From Bacteroidales bacterium Bact_09 (GTDB lineage: Bacteria > Bacteroidota > Bacteroidia > Bacteroidales > UBA932): a stretch of 63,516 nucleotides of DNA. The DNA lies in NCBI GenBank assembly GCA_001603455.1, contig LUZA01000006.1, forward strand, positions 1-63,516. Reading direction: 5' to 3'. A program made the translations under genes and the position numbers. The first letter of the stretch is position 1. Each line of letters starts with the position of its first letter. Below, piece by piece: positions 49,710-59,457 of this stretch. The notes below the pieces were generated by a model that was given only the letters and a program-made list of their open reading frames with translations, was not told where the DNA came from and did no database searches.

Positions 49710-51470
49710 ATGTACAGGACACATACGTGCGGAGAACTTGATCTATCGTGCACCGGCCGGCAGGTTCAACTGGCCGGATGGGTGCAAAAAATTCGAAAAC
49801 TGGGGGGAATGACTTTCATAGACCTGCGTGACCGGTATGGTGTTACACAACTGGTTATCAAAGAGGATTCCCCTGCTTCAATAAGAGATGCAGCGGAATT
49901 GCTGAGCAGGGAATTTGTTGTTACCGTTCGTGGAACTGTTGTGGAGCGGAGCAGCAAGAATAGGAAGATCCCTACCGGAGAGATCGAGATAGCCCTTACG
50001 GGCATTGAAGTGCTGAACCCGTCCCAGATCCCGCCTTTCACCATAGAGGAAGAGTCTGACGGGGGGGAGGAATTGCGTGCCCGGTACCGTTACCTGGACC
50101 TGAGAAGACCTCCGCTCCAGAAAGCGTTGATGCTTCGACACAGGATGGCGCAGGAGACACGCAGTTATCTAAGCCGTTGCGGGTTTCTGGAGATTGAAAC
50201 TCCTTTTTTAATAAAATCCACCCCGGAAGGAGCACGGGATTTTGTGGTTCCTTCACGTATGAACCAGGGACAGTTTTATGCCTTACCCCAGAGCCCGCAA
50301 ACATTTAAGCAGTTGCTCATGATCGCGGGTTATGACAAATATTTTCAGATCGTCCGCTGTTTCAGAGACGAAGACCTGAGGGCAGACCGGCAACCGGAAT
50401 TCACACAAATTGACTGTGAAATGTCCTTTGTGGAAAGGGACGACGTACTCTGTCAATTCGAAGGATTGATCCTTCATCTTTTCAAAGCGGTTTTGGATAT
50501 TGACATACCTTCTCCCCTTCCGCGTATTCCGTATACAACGGCCATGGAAAGGTACGGCAGCGATAAGCCGGATATACGTTTTGATATGTTGATCCACGAT
50601 CTGACAGCTATGACAAGAGACACTGAATTTAGTGTCTTCCGGAACGCGGCCTATGTGGGAGCAATTTGTGTTAAGGGAGCCGCTTCATATACCAGAAAAC
50701 AGTTGGACGAACTTACCGAATGGGTCAAACGGCCACAGATAGGGGCCTCGGGACTGGTCTACGTACGTTGTACGGCAGAGGGTGACGGGAGTATGACATA
50801 TAAATCTTCCGTGGACAAATTTTTTGACTGCCATGCCCTGGCTGCCTGGGCACAGGCATGCGGGGCGGCGGAGGATGACCTGATGCTGGTAATGAGCGGA
50901 CCAAAAAATAAAACCCTGGAAGCACTGGGTAGTCTGCGTCTGGAGATGGGCAATCGCCTGGGTGTGAGAAATAAAGACATTTTTTCTCCGTTGTGGGTGT
51001 ATGATTTTCCATTGCTGGAGTGGGATGAGGAAACACAACGTTTCTATGCCAAACACCATCCCTTTACCGCTCCCAAACCGGAAGATCTGGGCAAATTTTA
51101 CAGTGATGATCCCCGTGACCTGGAACAGGTAAATGCCAACGCATACGATTTTGTACTCAATGGCACCGAAGTGGGAGGCGGCTCCATAAGGATACATGAT
51201 TCCCTTGTACAGGAAAGGATGTTCCGGGTGCTGGGCATGTCGGAAGAAGAGGTCAATGCCAAGTTTTCATTCATCATCAATGCCTTCCGTTACGGAGCCC
51301 CGCCGCACGGAGGGATTGCCTTTGGATTTGACCGCTTGTGTTCCCTTTTTGGCGGATCGGAAAGTATTCGCGATTTCATCGCTTTCCCTAAAAACAACTC
51401 CGGAAAGGATGTCATGCTGGACGCCCCTGCCGGAATCGATGCCCTGCAAAAAAAAGAACTGGGTCTTTAA
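49710..51470 (+). CDS. aspS: Aspartyl-tRNA synthetase
   Basis: 586 residues, bacterial class IIb enzyme. The N-terminal OB fold contains [15 protein letters not shown] and [14 protein letters not shown]. Class II motif 1 is [20 protein letters not shown]; motif 2 is [21 protein letters not shown]; motif 3 ends [20 protein letters not shown]-type insertion of about 100-120 residues lies between motifs 2 and 3, as in bacterial AspRS. The stop (51468-51470) shares the tetranucleotide TTAA with the convergent serine hydrolase gene's stop. Confidence 0.97.
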   Translation: MYRTHTCGELDLSCTGRQVQLAGWVQKIRKLGGMTFIDLRDRYGVTQLVIKEDSPASIRDAAELLSREFVVTVRGTVVERSSKNRKIPTGEIEIALTGIEVLNPSQIPPFTIEEESDGGEELRARYRYLDLRRPPLQKALMLRHRMAQETRSYLSRCGFLEIETPFLIKSTPEGARDFVVPSRMNQGQFYALPQSPQTFKQLLMIAGYDKYFQIVRCFRDEDLRADRQPEFTQIDCEMSFVERDDVLCQFEGLILHLFKAVLDIDIPSPLPRIPYTTAMERYGSDKPDIRFDMLIHDLTAMTRDTEFSVFRNAAYVGAICVKGAASYTRKQLDELTEWVKRPQIGASGLVYVRCTAEGDGSMTYKSSVDKFFDCHALAAWAQACGAAEDDLMLVMSGPKNKTLEALGSLRLEMGNRLGVRNKDIFSPLWVYDFPLLEWDEETQRFYAKHHPFTAPKPEDLGKFYSDDPRDLEQVNANAYDFVLNGTEVGGGSIRIHDSLVQERMFRVLGMSEEEVNAKFSFIINAFRYGAPPHGGIAFGFDRLCSLFGGSESIRDFIAFPKNNSGKDVMLDAPAGIDALQKKELGL

Positions 51471-52627
51471 CGTATAAAAATATCGTATAGCGCGTTGACC
51501 ACGTCTGTTTGCACGGCCATAAAGCCGTTATCCCTCATGGGAATGGATGTGTCACACCCGTTGCACAGCACTACGAATCCGAATTTTTTCTCTTTTTGGA
51601 AAAACATGGCCGAATACAGCCCATAGGCGCTCCCGGTATGTCCGGTCATAATTTCCCCTTCTATCAGCCTGTCGGTCCTTTCCAGAGCAAATCCATACCC
51701 ACAGGTCTCATTCTCTGTGGCACGTCCTCCAGGACTTTGCGGCGTTTGCATAAGGGCAACACTTTCCCGGGATAGTATTTCCCGCCCATCCAGGAATCCT
51801 TCGTTGATCTGAACCAGTGCGTAACGGGCCAGGTTGGGGGCACTGATCTTCATTCCTCCGGTAGGCGAGAACAACGTCGTGGAATGACCTTGTACGTAAT
51901 TCTCTATTTCCTGCTTCCGGGAATTGTATGCCTGAGGAGATGGGATAAAACGCCCGTCTTCCCAGGTATAAAGGGTGGCAAAACGGGTGGAATCCAGATC
52001 GTTCACATTAAATGAAGCATAGACCCCCAGGGGGTCCAGGATATTGTTCCGGATGTACTGGTCAAATCTTTCGCAGGAATGTATTTCTACCAACGTACCC
52101 AAGGTGTTGAAACCCAGATTGCAGTACTGGTAACCTGTTCCCGGGGCATAATCGTTGAATGAGCCGGAAACGTCCGGGGTGATATCGGGTTGGATCACAT
52201 CGAGTGTAAAATATCCGCCCTTGTCGCTCAGGCTGGACGTATGGGAGAGCAGCATCCTGTAAGTTATAGGTATATCGGGATAGGAAGGATTGCGTACCGG
52301 AAATCCGAGTGCGGTGCCAATATCGTCATCCAGATCAAAGCAACCCGCTTCGTACAACTGCATAATGGCTGTTGCTGTAAAACTCTTTGATATGGAGGCA
52401 ATGCGCATCAAATCGGTTGTCTGCAGTTTCTGACCTGTTTCCAGGTCTTTCATCCCGCACGCTCCTGTATAGATCACCCGGTTGTCGCGTATGACGGCAA
52501 CCGATAATCCCACTGCATTGAGTTCCTGCCTGATCTCTTCCAGGCGGCTGTCTGCTTTTCTTTCCCTGATTGCAGAACAGGAAACAAGCATCAGCATGGC
52601 GGTCAGTATGAAGACAATTCTTTTCAT
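51467..52627 (-). CDS. Serine hydrolase lipoprotein, beta-lactamase/class C-like family
   Basis: 386 residues. The lipoprotein signal ends LVSC (Cys17). Penicillin-binding fold motifs: SISKSFTAT (SxxK, catalytic Ser and Lys), [12 protein letters not shown] (YxN-like, as YCN) and GHTGSAYG (HTG box, equivalent to KTG). This group (EstB, AmpH and D-aminopeptidase relatives) includes esterases and peptidoglycan hydrolases more often than true beta-lactamases, so resistance should not be assumed. Envelope-facing. Shares a TTAA double stop with aspS. Confidence 0.88.
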   Translation of the reverse strand: MKRIVFILTAMLMLVSCSAIRERKADSRLEEIRQELNAVGLSVAVIRDNRVIYTGACGMKDLETGQKLQTTDLMRIASISKSFTATAIMQLYEAGCFDLDDDIGTALGFPVRNPSYPDIPITYRMLLSHTSSLSDKGGYFTLDVIQPDITPDVSGSFNDYAPGTGYQYCNLGFNTLGTLVEIHSCERFDQYIRNNILDPLGVYASFNVNDLDSTRFATLYTWEDGRFIPSPQAYNSRKQEIENYVQGHSTTLFSPTGGMKISAPNLARYALVQINEGFLDGREILSRESVALMQTPQSPGGRATENETCGYGFALERTDRLIEGEIMTGHTGSAYGLYSAMFFQKEKKFGFVVLCNGCDTSIPMRDNGFMAVQTDVVNALYDIFIR

Positions 52628-52666
52628 AGGAGTATAATATTAGATTGGCATAAAGATATAAAAAAC

Positions 52667-52674
52667 TACCTTTG
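52667..52674 (+). promoter_or_regulatory. Putative -7 box of rsmA, start-codon proximal
   Basis: TACCTTTG ends four bases before the ATG at 52679. The ATG is fixed by family alignment, so a leaderless message is likely. Confidence 0.45.
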
Positions 52675-52678
52675 TTTC

Positions 52679-53521
52679 ATGGAGATAAGACCAAAAAAAG
52701 CCCTTGGACAGCATTTTCTTCGCGACGGAGGTACCGCGCTCAGAATTGTAAAATGCTTGTTACCGGATGATAATCTGACCTTCAGAGAACGTATCCCGGT
52801 GGTGGAAGTGGGCCCGGGTACAGGTGTTCTTACCGGGATTCTCTTGGACGATCCCCGTGTTGACTACTATGCCGTAGAATTGGACAGGGAAGCGGCTGCC
52901 CTGCTACGGCAAAAATATCCCCAAATTGAAGAACGGCTGAAAGAAGGTGATTTTCTAAAACTTCCCGGGACAGTCTTTCCTCCGGAATTCCTTTTGATTG
53001 GAAATTTTCCCTACAATATATCCTCACAGATCTTTTTCAGGATTCTGGAATTGCGCAATGCGATCCCGCAGGTTGTGGGAATGGTACAGAAAGAAGTGGC
53101 TGAACGGTTTTGTGCCAGACCGGGTTCGCGCACCTACGGAATACTGAGCGTATTGCTGCAAACCTGGTATCATACAGAATATTTGTTCACGGTCCCGCCA
53201 GGTGCTTTCGTTCCTCCTCCCAAAGTGAATTCGGGGGTCATCCGGCTTTTGCGCAATGAAAGAATTTCGCTCCAATGCCCTGAAAAATTGTTCCTTAAAG
53301 TGATCAAAACCACTTTCAATCAACGGCGCAAAACGATTCGTAACAGCCTGAAACCATTGTTGGGAGATAAGAAAATATGCTCATCCGGATTCCCTGACCT
53401 GAGGCCCGAGCAGCTGGGTGTGGAAGAGTTCGTTCAACTGACCCTGGAAGTGGAGGCTGTTCTCAATGCTGGTTCATCGCTTCTACGGGATTCATACGGG
53501 CAGCTTGCAGGGAGGGGATAA
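52679..53521 (+). CDS. rsmA: 16S rRNA (A1518/A1519-N6)-dimethyltransferase
   Basis: KsgA/RsmA, 280 residues. Opens RPKKALGQHFL, the invariant family start. The SAM motif is VVEVGPGTGVLTG. The catalytic motif is IGNFPYNISSQIFFRIL (NxPY type), and VPPGAFVPPPKVNSGVIRL is also family-typical. Dimethylates two adenines in helix 45 of 16S rRNA during 30S assembly. The final 59 bases overlap the convergent permease gene. Confidence 0.96.
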   Translation: MEIRPKKALGQHFLRDGGTALRIVKCLLPDDNLTFRERIPVVEVGPGTGVLTGILLDDPRVDYYAVELDREAAALLRQKYPQIEERLKEGDFLKLPGTVFPPEFLLIGNFPYNISSQIFFRILELRNAIPQVVGMVQKEVAERFCARPGSRTYGILSVLLQTWYHTEYLFTVPPGAFVPPPKVNSGVIRLLRNERISLQCPEKLFLKVIKTTFNQRRKTIRNSLKPLLGDKKICSSGFPDLRPEQLGVEEFVQLTLEVEAVLNAGSSLLRDSYGQLAGRG

Positions 53522-54740
53522 AACCGGCAATCACCCCCACAAGTCCCGATATAAGGACACCTCGCAGTATGTTCCCTGTCGACATGGTCAGAACAAAATC
53601 GTATTGGTTGGTGACAACAATGGTCAAAACCCACACAATCAAGATCCCTATAAGTCCACCCATTATGGCCAGTAGTGCGGCTTCAAAAAGGAACTGTGTC
53701 AATACAAAGGAACTCTTGGCCCCCATGGCCTTCTCTATCCCGATGATATGGGTTCTTTCTTTGACCGAGACAAACATGATGTTGGCCACGCCAAAGGCGC
53801 CTATGAGTATGGAAAAGCCTCCGATGATCCAGCCTGCAATAGCTATAACGCTGAAAAGTTGTGAAAGGGCGTCGTCCAGGAAGGACATTTTATTAAGGGC
53901 AAAATTATCGTTTTGGATCGGTTTCAAACGCCGTACCACCCGCATGGCATTGCGCAGCTGTGCCATAAACTCTTCTTCATCTGCCCGGGGGTCCTTGTGT
54001 ACCACTATATTGGGTGAAGTACGGCGCAGATCCAGGTAATTGCGGATAAATGGCAATGGTATGATAATGGCATCGTCGTAAGTGACCGGATCGAACATGG
54101 ATTCCCCTTTTTTCTTGATCACGCCAATAACCCTGACGGTAAAGCCTCCTACTTTAAGATTATTGTTCACAGGGGTCAGTCCTTCGGGAAAAAGTTCTTC
54201 GGCCACATTCCGTCCGATCACTGCCAGCGGGATGTTCGTGGCTGCTTCTGAAGGGGTAAAATACCGGCCTTCGTCGATCTCGAAATAAGATATCTGGTTC
54301 CAGTAATAGGTTACCCCGTAAAGGGTGGTGTTGCGGAGCATATTGCGTCCGTACCGCACATTTGTGGAGGTTAGGGCAGAAAGAGCTGTCATATCGGCCA
54401 GGGTAACGTTTTTCTGCAGGAATAGAAATTCTTCGTACGTGTTGTTTGGACGCTGCCTGAATTCCCACCATTTAAAACCTTCTCCGTCTGCGAACGATTC
54501 CCAGGATATCTTGTCAACGTAGACCACATCTGTCCCCAGGGAGGAAAACATGTTCCGCACATTCTTTTCCAGTCCTTCTATGGCCGTGAAGACAGCAACG
54601 ATGGAAAATATCCCGATGGTCACTCCGAGCAGGGACAGAAATGCCCTGAATTTATCACCTTTGACCGAATCGTATGCAAATACAAAACTTTCCCCTAACA
54701 GTTTAAAGAAGATGTTGATGCTCCTAAAGATTTTTTTCAT
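53463..54740 (-). CDS. MacB-type ABC transporter permease
   Basis: 425 residues. The first membrane helix (about 33-55, VTIGIFSIVAVFTAIEGL) is followed by a MacB periplasmic core domain (about 60-270). Three FtsX-type helices (about 285-310, 340-365, 385-410) surround GVANIMFVSVKERTHIIGIEKAMGA. Such proteins move lipoproteins, peptides or antimicrobials, or act as mechanotransmitters, with a separate ATPase. No ATPase is adjacent, so the LolD-like ATPase at 34252 or one outside the window must serve. Four-base ATGA overlap with mutS upstream; the 3' end overlaps rsmA by 59 bp. Confidence 0.88.
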   Translation of the reverse strand: MKKIFRSINIFFKLLGESFVFAYDSVKGDKFRAFLSLLGVTIGIFSIVAVFTAIEGLEKNVRNMFSSLGTDVVYVDKISWESFADGEGFKWWEFRQRPNNTYEEFLFLQKNVTLADMTALSALTSTNVRYGRNMLRNTTLYGVTYYWNQISYFEIDEGRYFTPSEAATNIPLAVIGRNVAEELFPEGLTPVNNNLKVGGFTVRVIGVIKKKGESMFDPVTYDDAIIIPLPFIRNYLDLRRTSPNIVVHKDPRADEEEFMAQLRNAMRVVRRLKPIQNDNFALNKMSFLDDALSQLFSVIAIAGWIIGGFSILIGAFGVANIMFVSVKERTHIIGIEKAMGAKSSFVLTQFLFEAALLAIMGGLIGILIVWVLTIVVTNQYDFVLTMSTGNILRGVLISGLVGVIAGFIPSLQAARMNPVEAMNQH

Positions 54741-57346
54741 TCCTTTTGTCCGATTTTTCTTTTTAATTCTCGTAAGGCATCAAATGCCTCCAGGGGTGTC
54801 ATCCGGTCCAGGTCAACCAACTCGATGTCTCTTCTCAATGCCTGTAACAATGGGTCTTCCAACTGGAAGAATGACAATTGCCGGGGCCTTTCCGGGGATG
54901 GGGGCTGTTCTTTACCTGCCTCCATCCTTTTGAGCACTTCCTGTGCCGTCAGGATCACCCTACGCGGCATTCCGGCCATTCCCGCCACGTGTATCCCGAA
55001 ACTGTGCTCTACCCCGCCAGAGATCATCTTGCGCAAAAATAACACCTTTTGTCCCCGCTCCTTCACAGCAATGTGATAATTTTTTACTCTTTGATACTGC
55101 TCTGCCATCTGATTCAGTTCGTGGTAATGGGTGGCAAAAAGCGTTTTGGCACGCGCTCCCGCTTTTTCGTGCAGGTATTCCACGATAGCCCAGGCAATGG
55201 ATATGCCGTCATATGTGCTGGTGCCGCGTCCGATCTCATCAAAGAGTACAAGCGACCGGTCAGTGACATTGTTAAGGATGGCTGCCGATTCCAGCATTTC
55301 CACCATAAAAGTGGATTCCCTGCGGGCAATATTGTCCGAAGCACCCACCCGGGTGAATAGTTTATCGGTTATGCCCAGCGATGCTTCTTTTGCAGGCACA
55401 TAGGAGCCGATCTGAGCCAGCAGGACTATCAAACCCGTCTGGCGGAGTAATGCAGATTTTCCGGCCATATTAGGGCCAGTCAGGATAATGATTTGTTGTG
55501 TTGTGTTATCCAGGTAAACATCATTAGGAATATAGACTTCCCCGGGAGGCATGAGTGTCTCCAATACGGGATGACGGCCCTGCCGGATATCTATCACATC
55601 GTTTTCCTGCATAACAGGATGGGTATACTTTTGTTCTCTTGCCAAAATGGCAAAACCCAGCAAACAGTCCAAGTGGGCCAGTATGCGTGCGTTTTCCTGT
55701 ATGGGACGAATAAAACGGCCAACCGTTTCTACCAGGGTGTTAAAAAGTTCCTGTTCCAGTCGGGTTATGCGTTCTTCGGCACCCAGAATTTTTTCTTCAT
55801 ACGATTTTAACTCTTCGGTAATGTACCGTTCTGCATTGACAAGCGTTTGTTTGCGTATCCAGGACGGAGGAACCTTGTCTTTATGTGTATTACGGACTTC
55901 GATATAATATCCGAAAACGTTGTTAAAACTGATCCGTAGCGAAGATATGCCAGTCTGATCTGCCGCTTTTTGCTGCATTTCCTGCAGATATTCCTTGTTG
56001 TGAGAAACGATATGGCGCAACTGGTCCAGCTGTTGGTCAATCCCGGGTGCTATTACCGGCCCTTTTCCCAACTGAGCGGGGGGAGAGGGCACAAGCATCC
56101 TGCGAAGTGTTTCAACCAGCTGATCGCAGTCATCCAGTCTGCCGGCCCAGGCACGGACTGCTTCTGTGCCGGATGTCCCGGCTATAAGCTGCCGGATGCG
56201 GGAGGACTGTACCAGGCCCATTCCAAGCTGGGCGATCTCTCGTGGGTTGATCTTGCCGGCTGCCGCTCTTGATATCAGCCTTTCCATATCGCCTACCTGG
56301 GACAGGAGTTTGCGCAATTTCCCCGCCATGTCCCAGTTATCCAGGAATGTGCCCACCATATTGTGTCTTTCTTCAATGGCAGTCCGGTTCCGTAGGGGCA
56401 TGACCAGCCATTGACGCAACAATCTGGCTCCCATCGGGGTTTGTGTTTTATCGATGACCTCGATCAGGCTGGCCCCCTTTTGGTGGTTCTCCTGACGGGG
56501 AAAAAGCTCCAGGTTGCGAATACTGTATTTATCCAGCCACATCAGCTGCCCGGAATCTATACGCTGCAGGGTACACAGGTGCCCGTAACTGGCATACTTG
56601 TTCATCTCCAGGTAGAAAAGCATGGCCCCTACGGCCGAAATGGCCAGTGGAAGATTTTCTGCTCCGAATCCTTTGAGACTATCCACGCCAAAATGCGTTT
56701 TGACTTTCTCCTCTGCGGCAGAATGTACAAAAGCCCATTCATCAATGGTCGAAAAAAACACCGCATCGCCCGTTACGGCTTTCCATTTCTTTTCCCTACC
56801 CCGCTGTACCAGTATTTCTTTGGGTGCATATTGCGCTAAAAGGCTTTCCACATAAGTTATATCACCCTGTGCAATCTGAATGGTCCCGGTAGATATGTCT
56901 GTAAAGGCAATACCTGCGGATTCCCCGGTAGAGTCCTGATGGCAATAGAGGCTGGCCAGAAAATTATATTCCGAGGCTTCCAGCAATTGAGGATTGTAGG
57001 ATAGCCCGGGTGTAACGACTTCGGTTATCCCTCTTTTGACGATTTTTTTCGCCAATTTGGGATCTTCCAACTGGTCGCAAACGGCGACTTTATACCCGGC
57101 ACGCACAAGCTTTGGCAGGTACGTATCTATAGCATGATGCGGGAATCCGGCCAATTCTACCGAAGAGGCTGCCCCGTTTGCCCGCCGTGTAAGTACGATT
57201 CCAAGGGCTTTTGACGTTTTGATGGCATCTTCCCCGAAAGTTTCATAAAAATCTCCCACCCTGAAAAGCAACAATGCATCGGGATACTCTGCCTTAATCG
57301 CAAAGTATTGGTCCATCAGGGGTGTCTTAACGGGTTGTAACGCCAT
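54737..57346 (-). CDS. mutS: DNA mismatch repair protein MutS
   Basis: 869 residues from ATG at 57346 (MALQPVKTPLMDQYFAIK), which best fits the family; an ATG at 57355 adds three residues. Mismatch-binding FYETFGEDA near residue 35 contains the Phe-x-Glu wedge. Walker A is ILTGPNMAGKSALLRQTG; Walker B/signature is LVLFDEIGRGTSTYDG. The C-terminal helix (LRELKRKIGQKE) is short. Starts inside the upstream nuclease-like gene by about 20 bp and overlaps the permease by four. Recognises mispairs with MutL; no mutL in the window. Confidence 0.96.
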   Translation of the reverse strand: MALQPVKTPLMDQYFAIKAEYPDALLLFRVGDFYETFGEDAIKTSKALGIVLTRRANGAASSVELAGFPHHAIDTYLPKLVRAGYKVAVCDQLEDPKLAKKIVKRGITEVVTPGLSYNPQLLEASEYNFLASLYCHQDSTGESAGIAFTDISTGTIQIAQGDITYVESLLAQYAPKEILVQRGREKKWKAVTGDAVFFSTIDEWAFVHSAAEEKVKTHFGVDSLKGFGAENLPLAISAVGAMLFYLEMNKYASYGHLCTLQRIDSGQLMWLDKYSIRNLELFPRQENHQKGASLIEVIDKTQTPMGARLLRQWLVMPLRNRTAIEERHNMVGTFLDNWDMAGKLRKLLSQVGDMERLISRAAAGKINPREIAQLGMGLVQSSRIRQLIAGTSGTEAVRAWAGRLDDCDQLVETLRRMLVPSPPAQLGKGPVIAPGIDQQLDQLRHIVSHNKEYLQEMQQKAADQTGISSLRISFNNVFGYYIEVRNTHKDKVPPSWIRKQTLVNAERYITEELKSYEEKILGAEERITRLEQELFNTLVETVGRFIRPIQENARILAHLDCLLGFAILAREQKYTHPVMQENDVIDIRQGRHPVLETLMPPGEVYIPNDVYLDNTTQQIIILTGPNMAGKSALLRQTGLIVLLAQIGSYVPAKEASLGITDKLFTRVGASDNIARRESTFMVEMLESAAILNNVTDRSLVLFDEIGRGTSTYDGISIAWAIVEYLHEKAGARAKTLFATHYHELNQMAEQYQRVKNYHIAVKERGQKVLFLRKMISGGVEHSFGIHVAGMAGMPRRVILTAQEVLKRMEAGKEQPPSPERPRQLSFFQLEDPLLQALRRDIELVDLDRMTPLEAFDALRELKRKIGQKE

Positions 57347-58262
57347 ACGTAACAAAGGTAATAAATTTTAAGGTTATCGGCAGGTGGTCGCTGATTCCGC
57401 CTTTATAAACAGGACCTTGGTAGGTCCGCCTGGGTTTGTCCCCCATATGGGTCCGGTCCTGTTCAAGCAGATGCGGCAGGCGCGCAACTTTCACGTATTC
57501 CAATCCCTGCCGGATGGAAGAGCTGACAAGGAACTGGTCTACACATTCCCAGGCACCCCTGTATTTATACGTGTTCCCCGGAGAAACATTCGTCAGGCCT
57601 CCCGATATCAACCGGCGCAACGGCGGTGAATTGGGCGGATCATTGAAATCTCCCATCACCAGTATCCGCGCCCCACAAGAAGAGCCGGCAATACTGTCGG
57701 TAACCCGGAGTAGAATTGCCGAGGCGGCCATCCGGTGTTTTTGGGCCATGGCCCCGCCGCGTTTGGAAGGCCAGTGGGTTACTATGAAATGTATGGTATC
57801 GCGCTGGTCCATAATGCCTTTTACGTAAAGGATCGTGCGCGTTTCCACCACTATGCCACCATCACCGTAAATGGGATAAAATCTGGTTTTTAAGGGCTTG
57901 AAACGCTCCTTTCTGTAGAGAAGGGCAACATCTATGCCCCGGGGATCAGGGGAATCGCTGTGAACGATTCCATAGTTAAGGGGAGCCAGCGGGGAATCAT
58001 TGACCAATTGATACAGGACAAAAAAATTTTCGATTTCGCACAAACCTATGATGCAAGGGGCTTCCCATTCTCCATCCACGCGATTACCACATGCTATCAA
58101 CGTTTTGGCAATATCGTTGCGTTTCTTCACAAATCTTTGCCATGTCCATGAGTAACTTCCCCCGGGTGTAAAATCATCGTCATGTGTAAGGAGATCGTCA
58201 AAAGGATCGAAAAAATTTTCTACATTCCAAAAAATTACCAGGCATAAGACCAAACGTATCAT
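57327..58262 (-). CDS. Endonuclease/exonuclease/phosphatase-family protein
   Basis: 311 residues with the EEP fold. The motifs are FWNVENFFDPFDD (metal-site Asn and Glu), GLCEIENFFVL (Glu), THWPSKRGG (His), VMGDFNDPP (Asp/Asn pair) and GGISDHLPITL (catalytic Asp-His). These match Mg2+-dependent DNases, phosphatases and sphingomyelinase-like enzymes; the substrate is unknown. Bacteroidota homologues usually have a signal peptide, but here the first conserved strand begins at about residue 9 and an in-frame stop lies just upstream. Export is therefore doubtful. Overlaps mutS by about 20 bp on the same strand. Confidence 0.88.
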   Translation of the reverse strand: MIRLVLCLVIFWNVENFFDPFDDLLTHDDDFTPGGSYSWTWQRFVKKRNDIAKTLIACGNRVDGEWEAPCIIGLCEIENFFVLYQLVNDSPLAPLNYGIVHSDSPDPRGIDVALLYRKERFKPLKTRFYPIYGDGGIVVETRTILYVKGIMDQRDTIHFIVTHWPSKRGGAMAQKHRMAASAILLRVTDSIAGSSCGARILVMGDFNDPPNSPPLRRLISGGLTNVSPGNTYKYRGAWECVDQFLVSSSIRQGLEYVKVARLPHLLEQDRTHMGDKPRRTYQGPVYKGGISDHLPITLKFITFVTYGVTTR

Positions 58263-58318
58263 GAGGGCAAGTTAAACTCCATGGTGCGCATAAAAGGGAC
58301 AATTCGTAAAAAAGTTGT

Positions 58319-58326
58319 TAGTTTTG
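58319..58326 (+). promoter_or_regulatory. Putative -7 box of ychF
   Basis: TAGTTTTG matches TAnnTTTG, 27 bases before the ATG at 58354. No -33 TTTG seen. Confidence 0.4.
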
Positions 58327-58353
58327 TGCCTCCGGAATATTAAAACAAATTTC

Positions 58354-59457
58354 ATGGCTCTAAGATGTGGTATTGTCGGACTTCCCAACGTTGGCAAATC
58401 GACGCTGTTCAATTGTGTTTCTTCTGGAAAAGCACAAGCTGCCAATTTTCCTTTCTGTACCATAGAACCCAATCTGGGGTCCACCCAGGTGCCCGATTCA
58501 AGACTGGAACAGCTGGCCTCGTTGGTCCATCCCGGACGTATTGTTCCGGCAACGGTGGATTTTGTGGATATTGCCGGTCTGGTCAAGGGGGCCAGTAAGG
58601 GCGAAGGATTGGGCAACCAGTTCCTAGCCAATATCAGGGAAACTGATGCCATCCTCCATGTTTTAAGGTGTTTTGACGATCCCGACGTGTCCCATGTGGA
58701 CGGATCGGTTGACCCGGTCAGGGATAAGGAAATCATAGATACCGAGCTGCAACTTAAAGACTTGGAAACGGTGGAAAGCCGGTTGGCAAAAGTACAAAAA
58801 CAAGCCGTAACGGGAGGAGACAAACAGGCTGTCCGGCTGGCCGGTTTGCTGGCCCGTTACCGGGATGCGCTGGGTCAGGGCAAAAATGCCCGGACAGTTG
58901 TTCTTTCGGGACAGGAGGAAGAACGGATGGCCCGTGAATTATTTCTGTTGACCAATAAACCGGTTCTGTACGTCTGCAATGTGGACGAAAACTCGGCCCG
59001 GAACGGAAATGAACACACCCGTAAGGTAGCTGAAGTCCTGCAAAAAGAAGGTCAGTTTCATTTGATGGTCGCCGGACGCATAGAGGCCGAGATTGCCGAA
59101 CTGGAAACCTGGGAAGAAAGGCAACTGTTCCTCGAGGCCATGGGTTTGGAAGAATCGGGGGTTTCACGCCTGGTCAGGGCTGCCTTTCAATTGCTGAACC
59201 TGGAAACGTATTTTACGGCAGGTCCTCTGGAAGTAAAAGCATGGACATACCGTAAAGGAACAAAAGCCCCGCAGGCTGCAGGGCTTATTCATTCCGACTT
59301 TGAACACGGTTTTATTCGTGCAGAAGTGATCAGGTTCGATGATTTTATGCATTATGGGTCCGAAGCGGCTTGCCGTGAAGCCGGAAAAATGGCTGTGGAA
59401 GGTAAAAATTACATTGTGCGGGACGGAGATATTATGCACTTTCTTTTCAGCCGTTAA
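58354..59457 (+). CDS. ychF: Redox-regulated ATPase YchF (Obg-like)
   Basis: 367 residues from ATG at 58354 (MALRCGIVGLPNVGKSTLF); an upstream in-frame ATG at 58315 adds 13 atypical residues. G1 is GLPNVGKST, G3 is DFVDIAGLVKGASKGEG. The G4 position reads NVDE, the YchF change that favours ATP over GTP. The coiled-coil domain and C-terminal TGS domain (AWTYRKGTKAPQAAGLIHSDFE) are present. Ribosome-associated and linked to stress responses. Its stop shares a TTAA palindrome with the convergent isomerase gene. Confidence 0.97.
   Translation: MALRCGIVGLPNVGKSTLFNCVSSGKAQAANFPFCTIEPNLGSTQVPDSRLEQLASLVHPGRIVPATVDFVDIAGLVKGASKGEGLGNQFLANIRETDAILHVLRCFDDPDVSHVDGSVDPVRDKEIIDTELQLKDLETVESRLAKVQKQAVTGGDKQAVRLAGLLARYRDALGQGKNARTVVLSGQEEERMARELFLLTNKPVLYVCNVDENSARNGNEHTRKVAEVLQKEGQFHLMVAGRIEAEIAELETWEERQLFLEAMGLEESGVSRLVRAAFQLLNLETYFTAGPLEVKAWTYRKGTKAPQAAGLIHSDFEHGFIRAEVIRFDDFMHYGSEAACREAGKMAVEGKNYIVRDGDIMHFLFSR

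Noticed and set aside
51467-52627. Beta-lactamase resistance gene
   Set aside because: SxxK, YxN and HTG motifs fit the broad serine hydrolase family; nothing specific to antibiotic hydrolysis is visible.
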